In this document: in pieces, positions 27,019-35,384 of the stretch | How positions within the stretch are numbered: the first letter of the stretch is position 1 | Layout of the letters: each line of letters starts with the position of its first letter | Assembly (NCBI GenBank): GCA_018993265.1 | Contig: JAGKSW010000037.1 | Span: 43,475-107,474, forward strand | DNA: 64,000 bases | Direction: 5' to 3' | Source of the DNA: Nostoc sp. TH1S01 | Lineage (GTDB): Bacteria; Cyanobacteriota; Cyanobacteriia; Cyanobacteriales; Nostocaceae | The notes under the pieces: model-generated | Seen by the model: only the letters and a program-made list of their open reading frames with translations | Told to the model about the DNA's origin: nothing | Database searches by the model: none | Program-made: the position numbers and the translations under genes

Positions 27019-27831
27019 TTAACCAATTACCTCATAGCCTGCCTGAATCGCAGTATTGTAGATTGTAGCGATCGCCTCATAGTCTAAAAAATCCACAGAT
27101 GCGAAACGCTTCACACCAACTTTGGTCATTGCGGTTTGGAGTTCTGCATCTGGTTGCAGTAAAGCCGCTTGAATTTGCTGAATCAACGATTTATCTAGAT
27201 GTTGTGCCGCTACTAAAGGCGGCATTGGACAGGGGCCAATAACTTCTACTACTCGCAAATGCTCAGATAAATCAGGAAAATCCCGTAGCTCTTGCTCCAA
27301 GACTACACTATCAATCCCCGCACAATCTGCCACTCCCTCAACTACCCAACGTATCGAACGCTGGTGAAATCCTGATTGTATTGTCTGTCCAAAAAAGTTT
27401 TTCGGGTGTTTACCTTGTAATAATCGATGTCGGATCAGATTGTAGCCACTATTAGAGCCAGGGTCGTTGTAACACAGGGTTTTACCAGCCAAGTCTGCAA
27501 AACTGAATAGATGACTGCCTGCATTAACAATCACATCCGTAAAGTAAACTGGACGGTTTTGATAACGCGGCGCTTCCATGACTGGCGCAACTACAGGTTG
27601 TAACTGATGTGCAGCTACTTGATTATATCTGACCAGAGGTAAGCCACAAATAAATGCTAAGTCTAACTGGTTTGTTAATAGGATTGGGTCTTGCAGTGGG
27701 TCATATTTACTTGCTTGCAGTTGGGTTTCGACTTCCAAAATCTGACCCAGATAAGCCACAATTGCTTCGTAAAACCAGAACCAACTAGGCGCTAAGTAAG
27801 ATACAACCCGCAGTTGCGTTAGTTCACTCAC
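27019..27831 (-). CDS. PhnD-like periplasmic binding-protein fold, no signal peptide
   Basis: 270 residues. It has the two-lobed phosphonate-type binding fold of PhnD: LRVVSYLAPSWFWFYEAIVAYLGQIL, LDLAFICGLPLVRY, the strand-linking DLAGKTLCYNDPGSNSGYN, and VEGVADCAGIDSVV. The N-terminus starts straight with the fold and has no export signal. It begins in an ATGA overlap with the preceding 88-residue gene, which encodes one membrane helix. No ATPase or permease is nearby, so a sensor or enzyme-like role is as likely as transport. Confidence 0.8.
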   Translation of the reverse strand: MSELTQLRVVSYLAPSWFWFYEAIVAYLGQILEVETQLQASKYDPLQDPILLTNQLDLAFICGLPLVRYNQVAAHQLQPVVAPVMEAPRYQNRPVYFTDVIVNAGSHLFSFADLAGKTLCYNDPGSNSGYNLIRHRLLQGKHPKNFFGQTIQSGFHQRSIRWVVEGVADCAGIDSVVLEQELRDFPDLSEHLRVVEVIGPCPMPPLVAAQHLDKSLIQQIQAALLQPDAELQTAMTKVGVKRFASVDFLDYEAIATIYNTAIQAGYEVIG

Positions 27832-28094
27832 TGATTACTCTCCAAATCCAATTCATTTTGCGGCGTTGGAACTATCAGTAGCTTGCGATATGACCAATGA
27901 ATGCTGAGGAAAATTAGACTCATCAAGGTCAAAAACATGATGCTGAAAACTATTCCATAGCTTTTAGTGTGCCACCAAAATCGCCGGATAAACGCCGTAC
28001 CAAATAGCACAGGCTGCCACAAGCTTTGGTTGAGGTTATGAGAATTATTGAAGCTGATAGTCAAGGATGCTGGGTTTTGCTGTGCAATTGTCAT
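27828..28094 (-). CDS. Small single-helix membrane protein coupled to the PhnD-like gene
   Basis: 88 residues. One hydrophobic helix (IVFSIMFLTLMSLIFLSIHW) near 48-68, with a short polar C-tail. Its TGA overlaps the ATG of the PhnD-like gene by the ATGA arrangement, so the two are probably made together. I do not recognise the family. It could anchor or position the binding protein; this is inference. Confidence 0.7.
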   Translation of the reverse strand: MTIAQQNPASLTISFNNSHNLNQSLWQPVLFGTAFIRRFWWHTKSYGIVFSIMFLTLMSLIFLSIHWSYRKLLIVPTPQNELDLESNQ

Positions 28095-28126
28095 TGTTAC
28101 TAACCTTTGGGACTAGGTTTATTAAG

Positions 28127-28155
28127 TACGGTATTTCGATAGATTTAATGATGTA
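28127..28155. promoter_or_regulatory. Motif TACGGTA + TCGATAGATTTA, copy 2
   Basis: Same two blocks and spacing as at 24635, 33 bp upstream of the 88-residue gene but in the opposite orientation to it. The remaining gap to 28541 holds a GTTCCC-type heptamer array at 28334-28364 and no gene. Confidence 0.45.
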
Positions 28156-28541
28156 TATTAAATATGTCATAGCTTGAGGCAACAAGCAATACCTCATCTA
28201 TTTGATATCAACTCTTCTCTTTTCTATAAAACAATCACTCATGAGAGGAATGTCACGAGTTCCCTGTTAAGAGTTGCCCTTTAATAAGAAAATGTGAACC
28301 CCTTGTCAGTAAAATTGGAAACAATATTGTTAAGCGTTCCCCGTTCCCTGTTCCCTATCCCTACCAAAGAACTTTTTCAGCAAGCCCTACTTAGACCTTG
28401 CTTATGCCGTAATTAATGGTGTTGAAGCTAGAAGTAAAAAAGGAAATTACAGTACGCAACGTGTTAAATTTAACTGTCATTCCAATGCTTAACGTTTCGT
28501 TACATACTTAGTAATTTTCCCGCCCACCTGCGTAAGCCCTA

Positions 28542-30386
28542 TTACATATCTTGCTGATATGCCATTAATAATGCTGGGATGTGATCATAGCCATCAACAC
28601 CAATAATCGCAATGATTTTAGGACGGTGTTGTTGTAACATGTTTTGGAATGCTTCTTTGCCTATTTGTCCTTGCAAAATTGTTAATAAACCTGCTGGTTG
28701 TTTCCATTCAGTAGAAGCAATTTGCTCTAAAAGATACATGCCTAAACTACCAGTATAAATGGCTTTTTCGGCATTTTGTAAATGATAATAAGCTTCGGCT
28801 AAATATGCTAAGTTTCTGCCTTGAAGATATAAATCTCCACCAGTTTGGGCTGTTTTAAAACCATCTTCTAAATATTTAATTGCCGTTTGTGCTTGGTCAA
28901 TTACAAGATAGGCAATGCCTAAACTACTCAAACACAAAGCTTTACTTTGAATATCTCCTAATCTTTCTAATAACTTTAAACCTTGTTCTAAATAATTAAT
29001 GGGCATCTCATAAGTTTCGGGTTCAACTTGTTCTAGTTGTTGCGCCTGCATAACTTCGCTGTAACCGAGATTTACCAAGGCATTGGCTTCACCTGTGCGA
29101 TCGCCTGCTTGCCGACTCAAAATTAAGGCGCGTTGACTATAATTAATTGCCTCAGCATAATCTTTTTCCTGCACATAAGTCCGGCTGAGGTGGTTGAGAT
29201 TGGCAATTTCACAAGGGCGATCGCCTGCATGTCTGGCAATATCTAATGCTTGCAGATGAAAGTTAACCGAACGCTGATATTGTCCTAAAGCTCGTTGCGA
29301 ATAACCTAAAAGTGTCAAAATCCTGGCTTTTTCTTGCGTTCCTTCAACTTGGCGCAATGGTTCGTCTAAATAATCTAAAGCGTTTCTTAAATAACTCCCC
29401 GAAAACGAAGCAAATATCCCACCATAAAGCGGAAAATATGGACGTTGGGCAAAGTTTCGCAGAATTTGCAACATAATTTGCGAACCTGCATTACCAAATT
29501 TAGCCGCAGTATTACCAAAACCACTAGCCAACTGACTCCAAATCACTGCAAAGGTCAAATAAGTCGAAATTGATAATTTTGAGCCTGCTTGCACATTATA
29601 TGGTTGTTGGTCAAACCAAGTAACTAAGCCGCGTTGCAAATACTGTAATATCAACGCTAATTCTACCCAGTCACTCAGGGTAATACTACGTTGCTGTTCG
29701 GCAAATTCAATGGCTGATTGTTCCAATGCTAAAGTCCGAAAAAATGCTTGGGGAAACTCGCTGTTAACTTTCTTTGCCCAAGTTGCCCAAGGGCCATTTT
29801 CTCCAGGTACGCCGCCAAATCCCAATTCTCGATTTTGCTCGTACATCCAACTAATCAAATGGTCTTGGAGTCTTTGCCAAGAGGCTAAACCACGAGTAAT
29901 ACCTTGTGATATTTGTTCAATATCAGCATCTAATTGAGCAAATTGTTGTAAACCTTTGGCTAACTGCTGTAATTGTGCTGAATTAAGTGGTTGTTTTTGA
30001 TTAGGGTCAGTGAAACGCAATAATGTAGCGAGGCGTTCATCTGTGGAAGCTGTGGTAATTTCTCGGACAGCTAAAGCGATCGCTTCAATGGCTTTATTTT
30101 GTTCTGCATAACGTTGCCATTGATTTTGAATTGTCTTAATTGCTCGGAGACTGCGGTTAGCCTTAGCTTTTTTGAGTTCATCCTTCTCACTGTCCACCTG
30201 ATTTTGGATGGTACTCAAGCGATCGCTCAATGCTAACTCGAAAATTTCCCCAGTTCCCGATGTGATACCTTTTTGCAACATCTGGTATACCATCTCCACA
30301 GAGCTAACTTTGCCCTGGAGAGTGAGTTGGACAATTTCGTCAATTAAGGCGAGGTAGCGATCGCGCAATGGCAGAGAGTCTGACAC
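28542..30386 (-). CDS. Large TPR-repeat protein
   Basis: 614 residues. The N-terminal half is helical and unassigned (about 1-340). From about 345 to 560 there are TPR-type repeats: ARILTLLGYSQRALGQYQRSVNFHLQALDIA, EIANLNHLSRTYVQEKDYAEAINYSQRALIL, ALCLSSLGIAYLVIDQAQTAIKYLEDG (each read in parts). No export signal. Such proteins act as scaffolds. I cannot assign a partner. It is a cyanobacterial type judged by its layout, and a single gene. Confidence 0.8.
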   Translation of the reverse strand: MSDSLPLRDRYLALIDEIVQLTLQGKVSSVEMVYQMLQKGITSGTGEIFELALSDRLSTIQNQVDSEKDELKKAKANRSLRAIKTIQNQWQRYAEQNKAIEAIALAVREITTASTDERLATLLRFTDPNQKQPLNSAQLQQLAKGLQQFAQLDADIEQISQGITRGLASWQRLQDHLISWMYEQNRELGFGGVPGENGPWATWAKKVNSEFPQAFFRTLALEQSAIEFAEQQRSITLSDWVELALILQYLQRGLVTWFDQQPYNVQAGSKLSISTYLTFAVIWSQLASGFGNTAAKFGNAGSQIMLQILRNFAQRPYFPLYGGIFASFSGSYLRNALDYLDEPLRQVEGTQEKARILTLLGYSQRALGQYQRSVNFHLQALDIARHAGDRPCEIANLNHLSRTYVQEKDYAEAINYSQRALILSRQAGDRTGEANALVNLGYSEVMQAQQLEQVEPETYEMPINYLEQGLKLLERLGDIQSKALCLSSLGIAYLVIDQAQTAIKYLEDGFKTAQTGGDLYLQGRNLAYLAEAYYHLQNAEKAIYTGSLGMYLLEQIASTEWKQPAGLLTILQGQIGKEAFQNMLQQHRPKIIAIIGVDGYDHIPALLMAYQQDM

Positions 30387-30580
30387 TTTAGCTTTGGGAT
30401 AACTTTACACTAATTTCCATTCTAATGTGAGGCGCAGAACTCAGAACTTCAAGATTCAGCAGATATCATTCCTCCAGATGGAAAAACCTGCTCAACTGTT
30501 AAATTCAAATCAGAAAAAGTTGGGGATTGAATGCGATCGCCCTGTGGCTGGGAACCAAGAGCGATCATTGACAACAATGA

Positions 30581-31174
30581 CTAGCGACGTTCACCAGCAG
30601 GTTGAGTACCTTTAGGTCGCCAAGCTTCATCGGTGGAATATTGCAGTGCTTTACCATCCAAGATGATGCGAATGCGTCGTTCGCCGTGGCTTCCTTTAGT
30701 CTCTTCGACATTGATTGTAAAATCTATCGCTGACAAGATAGCATCGCCAAAACGCTCATTCATCCAGCGTTGAAGAGTCGGTGCATACACATCGATCGCT
30801 TCATGGAGGCGATAAATTGCTCCGGCGTTCCACCGCACTGGTGGGACACGCAGCGGGTTCAAGATTCCCGCCTTCAGTCCAAGTTGCTTTTCCAAGCATT
30901 CCTGCGTGGGTGTTTCTAATGGTGCCTGACCTGTGAGAATTGCACCGATGCGGACTGGGAGCAGGTTACAGGCTTTTCCGAGTGCCTCAAGTGTCAGCCC
31001 TTTATCTTTAGCTGCTTGGTTTGCTGTGTCAAGAACTTGTTTTCTTTCCTGATAGCTTGCTTCTGCGAGTGCATCTACTACACTGCTTTTGATTTCTGCC
31101 CTTGCCAAAGTGGGCATAAACGCAAGAATAGCAGCGATGCCCACACTATATGTGCGAAACCCAATATACTTCAT
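30581..31174 (-). CDS. Cyanase homologue with a signal peptide
   Basis: 197 residues. An N-terminal signal peptide (GIAAILAFMPTLARA) is followed by a cyanase-like protein: a helical DNA-binding-like N-domain (DKGLTLEALGKACNLLPVRIGAILTGQAP) and the catalytic C-domain (YRLHEAIDVYAPTLQRWMNE, FGDAILSAIDF). All three catalytic residues of E. coli cyanase are kept with exact spacing: Arg122, Glu125 and Ser148 (96, 99 and 122 in E. coli). Cyanase turns cyanate and bicarbonate into ammonia and CO2 and is normally cytoplasmic. A GAGGA site lies before the ATG. Palindromes at 31194-31279 suggest regulation. Confidence 0.85.
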   Translation of the reverse strand: MKYIGFRTYSVGIAAILAFMPTLARAEIKSSVVDALAEASYQERKQVLDTANQAAKDKGLTLEALGKACNLLPVRIGAILTGQAPLETPTQECLEKQLGLKAGILNPLRVPPVRWNAGAIYRLHEAIDVYAPTLQRWMNERFGDAILSAIDFTINVEETKGSHGERRIRIILDGKALQYSTDEAWRPKGTQPAGERR

Positions 31175-31193
31175 TTTTTCCTCACTATTTATG

Positions 31194-31212
31194 ATACGGA
31201 ATATTGCCGTAT
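31194..31212. promoter_or_regulatory. ATACGG-N7-CCGTAT operator candidate
   Basis: Inverted repeat 20 bp upstream of the cyanase-like ATG, in the leader. Its place between promoter and start would suit a repressor site. Confidence 0.5.
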
Positions 31213-31241
31213 ATCTGCTTTAGCGATTCAGGTATAAAAAG

Positions 31242-31279
31242 GCTTGCAAGCTTTTTCTTGATAGAAGAATATCAAGAAA
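31242..31279. promoter_or_regulatory. Further palindromes upstream of the cyanase-like gene
   Basis: GCTTGCAAGC (31242-31251) and TTTCTTGATA-N6-TATCAAGAAA (31254-31279, perfect 10-bp arms). They lie at about the promoter position. The gap to 31572 otherwise holds a GCAGAGACGCGGAGG-type repeat near 31536-31560. Confidence 0.5.
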
Positions 31280-31572
31280 TTAGCGTGATATTGTCAATAT
31301 TCAACTTTTATACAGAATTTTTCCCTATAGCTACATGATTTGGGATACATGTGAGAAATTAGAGCGATCGCACATTTGTCAAGGGCTAGAAAAAACAATT
31401 AAACAATAGTTTGATAGCGTCCTAATTTTTTGCTTATCTAACTTTAAGTTTTAAGAAATTTATCAGTTAGGAACCAGTGAGATAGAGATATAAGAAAATA
31501 TGGCAGTTCTGAATTTTAGATATTTTTATCTCGCGCAGAGACGCGGAGGCGCAGAGAGTTAGAGTTAGAAAC

Positions 31573-32349
31573 TTATCTAATTAACTGCGCTGCTGAATTA
31601 AAAAACTGACGACACAATCCCCTGGTAACTAAAATTGTTGTCAGCAAATTAGCCACTGCAACCATAAATACAATCAAAATTTCGTAAGATACTGCATCTA
31701 AAGGGTTGACTCCGCCTAACAACTGTCCGGCGGTGATGCTGGGAAGGCTAGCCATCCCAATCAGCATCATTTGATTAATTGTGGGAAGCAATGCGGCGCG
31801 AATAGCTTCGCGGCGGTACTGACGGACGGCTTGTTGCGGAGTTGCACCTAAACTCAAGTGAGTTTCAATTTCCCCAGAGGAATTATTGATTGTACTAACC
31901 AGACGTTCACCTGCGATCGCAGCTGCATTCATCCCATTACCAATGATGATTCCCGCTAGGGGGATTATATAGCGGGCTTCAAACCATCTGTCTGGTTGCA
32001 AAATTAATAAGTAAGTGTAAAAAAGCGTGAAGGCGGTACTAATTAAAATTGCTCCCCAAACCACGGGTAATACTAGGGGAATTTTCTGGCTGATGCGATT
32101 TCGGGTAACAATTGCGGTAATTGTCAGGATAATTGCTAAAATCCCCAAAACTGCCCAAGCATTATTGACAGCAAAGATAAAGTCGAAAACATATCCCAAT
32201 ACCAGCAGCTGTAAGATGGTTCTGCCGGTGGCAATTGCCAAATTCAACTCTAATCCTAATTTTTCCCAGGCAGATAAACCAATAGCGATCGCAATTAACC
32301 CGACAGCAAAGGCTAAATCGGCTAAATCTAGTTTGATTAAATCTTGCAT
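31573..32349 (-). CDS. fetB: FetB-like ABC permease (UPF0014)
   Basis: 258 residues with about seven membrane helices. The UPF0014 pattern is clear: LVLGYVFDFIF, the conserved PLAGIIIGNGMNAAAIAGERL, LSLGATPQQAVRQYRREAIR, and MIGMASLPSITAGQLLGGVNP. In E. coli FetAB exports iron and aids oxidative-stress resistance. A strong AGGAGGT lies before the ATG. No FetA-type ATPase is next to it, so the partner must be elsewhere. Confidence 0.88.
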   Translation of the reverse strand: MQDLIKLDLADLAFAVGLIAIAIGLSAWEKLGLELNLAIATGRTILQLLVLGYVFDFIFAVNNAWAVLGILAIILTITAIVTRNRISQKIPLVLPVVWGAILISTAFTLFYTYLLILQPDRWFEARYIIPLAGIIIGNGMNAAAIAGERLVSTINNSSGEIETHLSLGATPQQAVRQYRREAIRAALLPTINQMMLIGMASLPSITAGQLLGGVNPLDAVSYEILIVFMVAVANLLTTILVTRGLCRQFFNSAAQLIR

Positions 32350-32697
32350 AGTTTTTCTACCTCCTGGGAAAGTGCTGAGTATAAATCTAATATCTATGTG
32401 ATGACAGGTATATCAGAGCTTTTTAGCAAATTAAAAAAATAATTTGCATCAATCTCATAAAATGAGTTCTTGCAAGCGTCGGATATTGACACTTTTTGAG
32501 AGTGGCCTAATTACGAATTACAAATTACAAATTACGAATTAGTATGATATTTTTACCCATACAATAATTTCAGTAATAACCCTTTTTGATGCGTATCCAG
32601 GGCGACAGTAAATTAATCAGCTTTTTGACAAAAAGTCAAGCAGCCAAACTCTACTGTCGAATTGCATCCTTTGTATTTTCAAATAACATAAAAACTC
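32350..32697. other. Intergenic with AATTACA heptamer array
   Basis: Four or so AATTACA/AATTACG units at about 32512-32541, between the FetB and aminotransferase genes, which are divergent. Nothing else recognised. Confidence 0.5.
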
Positions 32698-33846
32698 ATG
32701 TTCCAAAGCGTAAATTCTGTTCCTGCCTTTGATATCAAGCAGCAATACGTCACTATAGAAGCAGAAGTAAGTGCAGCAGTGCTAGAGGTTTTAGCTTCTG
32801 GACGTTATATTGGTGGCCCGATCATTGAAAGTTTTGAGCAACAATTTGCTGCCTATCATGGTGTTACTAATTGTATAGCTTGTAACTCTGGAACTGATGC
32901 GCTCTACTTAGCGTTACGAGCTTTAGAAATTGGTGCAGGCGATGAGGTGATTACTACACCGTTTACCTTTATTGCTACAGCTGAAGTCATCAGTGCGGTG
33001 GGAGCCAAGCCTGTTTTTGTAGATATAGACATTAATACATATAACTTAGATTTGCGACAAATCGCTGCGGCGATTACACCCAAAACTAAAGCGATTATTC
33101 CGGTGCATTTGTTCGGACAGCCTGTGGATATGACAGAGCTAATGGCGATCGCCAACAATCATAATTTAGCAGTGATTGAAGATTGCGCTCAGTCTACAGG
33201 TGCAGTTTGGGAAAATCAAAAAGTTGGTAGCATTGGGCATATTGGCTGCTTTAGTTTTTACCCCACCAAGAATCTCGGCGGATGTGGTGATGGTGGAGCA
33301 ATTACAACCAATGATCCCGAATTAGCTGCGAAGATGCGGGTAATTAAAGAACATGGACAAAGAAATCGCTATTACTACGAGGAAGTTGGCGTAAATAGTC
33401 GCTTAGATGCCATCCAAGCCGCAATTCTGCAAATTAAACTGCGATATCTCGATAATTGGAATCAAAAACGACAAGCGATCGCATCTTACTACCAACAGTT
33501 CCTCAGTCAAATTCCTGGGCTTGTCGTACCGGAAGAACTTCCTGGCGGTGTGAGTGTTTGGAATCAATTCACAATTCGCGTAGTTAGTGAATCACGCAAT
33601 GGTGCTAGTGCTTCACGTCGAGATTGGGTAAAGAATCAATTACAAGAACGGGGTGTAAATTCAATGGTTTACTACCCTTACCCACTGCATTTGCAGCCAG
33701 TGTATAAACATTTAGGTTATCAACCAGGGCAATTACCAGTAGCCGAGCAAACCTGTCATGAGGTTTTATCTTTGCCAATGTTCCCAGAACTCACAACCCA
33801 GCAGCAAGATCAGGTGATTTATGCGCTGAAGGATTGTTTGATATAG
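32698..33846 (+). CDS. DegT/DnrJ/EryC1/StrS sugar aminotransferase
   Basis: 382 residues, normal length. The PLP-binding Lys191 lies in FSFYPTKNLGGCGDGG; other family marks are ACNSGTDALYLALRAL, ITTPFTFIATAEVI and VIEDCAQSTGA. These enzymes transfer an amino group to keto-sugars used in surface polysaccharides or natural products. No other sugar gene is nearby. Convergent with Ycf23, with a repeat-rich 85-bp gap that can form a hairpin. Confidence 0.9.
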   Translation: MFQSVNSVPAFDIKQQYVTIEAEVSAAVLEVLASGRYIGGPIIESFEQQFAAYHGVTNCIACNSGTDALYLALRALEIGAGDEVITTPFTFIATAEVISAVGAKPVFVDIDINTYNLDLRQIAAAITPKTKAIIPVHLFGQPVDMTELMAIANNHNLAVIEDCAQSTGAVWENQKVGSIGHIGCFSFYPTKNLGGCGDGGAITTNDPELAAKMRVIKEHGQRNRYYYEEVGVNSRLDAIQAAILQIKLRYLDNWNQKRQAIASYYQQFLSQIPGLVVPEELPGGVSVWNQFTIRVVSESRNGASASRRDWVKNQLQERGVNSMVYYPYPLHLQPVYKHLGYQPGQLPVAEQTCHEVLSLPMFPELTTQQQDQVIYALKDCLI

Positions 33847-33848
33847 AA

Positions 33849-33920
33849 GTATGAAGGATGAAGTATGAAGTGTGAAGGATGAAGTATGAAACGTTTTTTT
33901 TAAGTTTCAGCCTTCATCCT
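33849..33920. repeat. GAAGGATGAAGTATG repeat with hairpin, copy 2
   Basis: Tandem imperfect units as at 998-1053. AGGATGAAG pairs with CTTCATCCT at the right end across a T-run. It lies between convergent genes and may end both transcripts. Confidence 0.7.
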
Positions 33921-33931
33921 CTACTTACAAA

Positions 33932-34678
33932 TTAGACAACTGCGCGGTTATTTGCAGTCTCTAATGCTTCTACTAAACCACGTACAGCAGCAATCATCGC
34001 TACTTCGCTGTTGAGTTGGTTAATGGCAGAACCAACACCAACACCAGCTGCACCAGCCGCGATTGCTAAAGGTGCAGTAACGTTAGAAATGCCGGAAGCG
34101 CATAATACTGGTACAGATACAGCGCGAGAAATTTCATAAGCTGCTGCCAAGGTGGGAGCAGCTTTTTCAATTAATCCCAAAGTGCCGGAGTGAGCAGGTT
34201 GACTGCTGGTACCGCCTTCGGTTTGGATAATGTCAGCACCAGCTTTGACGAGTTCTTCTGCTAGTTGTACTTGCTGATCTAGTTCCAGAATGTGAGGAAC
34301 TGTTACAGATAAGGTGATTTCTGGTAAAAGTGTGCGGGTTTGCTGAGTTAAAGCTAAAACTTCCTCAGCTTCAAACCTGCGTCCTTGAGCGTAGAAAGAG
34401 TCAAAATTACCAATTTCAATTAAATCTGCACCTGCTGCTACAGCTTGGACAAATTTTTCTGGTTCAACTGCTGATACACAAATTGGTAAATTAATCAAGC
34501 TTTTTGCCATTGTCACTAAAGCAGGATCAGCGGCGATATCAACAAAAGTCGCACCACCAATTTCAGCAGCTTTAATAATAGCAGCCACGCGATCGCGGTC
34601 AAAGTTATGCAAACCACTAATTACTTTCAGAACGCGGCGGTTGGTAAATGCACGTTCTAGAGCAGAATATATTGTCAT
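33932..34678 (-). CDS. DUF561 protein (Ycf23 homologue)
   Basis: 248 residues with a TIM-barrel pattern: VLKVISGLHNFDRDRVAAIIKAA, ATFVDIAADPALV, GADLIEIGNFD, GADIIQTEGGTSSQPAHSGT and VPVLCASGISNVTAPLAIAAGAAGVGVGSAI (read in parts). The family is shared by cyanobacteria and red-algal plastids as Ycf23. Its role is unknown. The barrel and phosphate-binding-like Gly motifs resemble nucleotide or thiamine-pathway enzymes. Confidence 0.88.
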   Translation of the reverse strand: MTIYSALERAFTNRRVLKVISGLHNFDRDRVAAIIKAAEIGGATFVDIAADPALVTMAKSLINLPICVSAVEPEKFVQAVAAGADLIEIGNFDSFYAQGRRFEAEEVLALTQQTRTLLPEITLSVTVPHILELDQQVQLAEELVKAGADIIQTEGGTSSQPAHSGTLGLIEKAAPTLAAAYEISRAVSVPVLCASGISNVTAPLAIAAGAAGVGVGSAINQLNSEVAMIAAVRGLVEALETANNRAVV

Positions 34679-34805
34679 AGTTCGTCTTTTGCAGCTACGA
34701 AGGTAGGAATATTTTTACACTACTGCGCGTTTGCGGCTAGGGGGTAGTCAGCGGTTCAAGACAGAATTTTAGATGTTGAGATTGGGGGACAAGGGTGTAA
34801 GGGTG

Positions 34806-35020
34806 CAGGCTATGGTGTACACACAAATCTCGGTTGAGTGCATCTGTCCCGCCTCGGAATAAATTCCGAGTCTCACAGCGCAAGTCCTCTGAAGAGGACT
34901 CAACAAGAAACTCATTCCAGTCCACGCTTTGTGGACTTTCGCTATGAGCCTGGAACTTTAGTTCAAGGCGGGATAGGCTTTCATACTACAAATTTTTGAC
35001 TTGTGGATACACAGCAGCCT
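34806..35020. mobile_element. Structured element, copy 2
   Basis: The core matches 17131-17357 closely: TCCCGCC..AGGCGGGA, the same CTCGGAAT/ATTCCGAG hairpin, AGTCCTC/GAGGACT with loop TGAA instead of CCAA, and AGTCCAC/GTGGACT where copy 1 has AGTCTAC/GTAGACT. The outer ends are less conserved (GGTGTACAC on the left, GTGGATACACAG on the right). Confidence 0.78.
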
Positions 35021-35209
35021 TGAGGGGAGAGGGTTTGAGTAACAGGTTCCGAAAATAAAAAATCTATCTATCTTCACTTTTTAAATCTCTGGAAAATTTT
35101 AATACTTACATCTAGTTTATTACGTAGGATTAATTGTTAGCATTCTAATGTTTAGATAAACTAACATAAAGCTTAACTAATAAACTAGACATTTTTGCGG
35201 AAAACACCA

Positions 35210-35384
35210 GCCACTCTGTGTAAACTACCTACGCTCCCGCAAGCGGTGAGCGTAGGCTTTTAAGTAGCCCTGAACTGTCGGTGCTGAGTTCACAACACAA
35301 ACAGTTCGAGCCTCCGGGCTGGTTTACAAGAACAGCCCCAATAGTAGCAATATTTTTTGCTCCATTAAAATCAGCATCACCACG
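35210..35384 (-). pseudogene. TnpB 3-prime fragment with IS200/IS605 right-end hairpin
   Basis: On the minus strand the frame reads GDADFNGAKNIATIGA, then VLVNQPGGSNCLCCEL, the conserved C-terminal part of TnpB, and stops at 35229-35231. A strong hairpin (CCTACGCTC with GGGAGCGTAGG) follows, as expected of the right end. Everything upstream in TnpB is missing; it is joined directly to RND sequence. Confidence 0.8.

Noticed and set aside
34737..34925. 62-codon open frame on the minus strand
   Set aside because: It lies within the structured repeat element and its flank.
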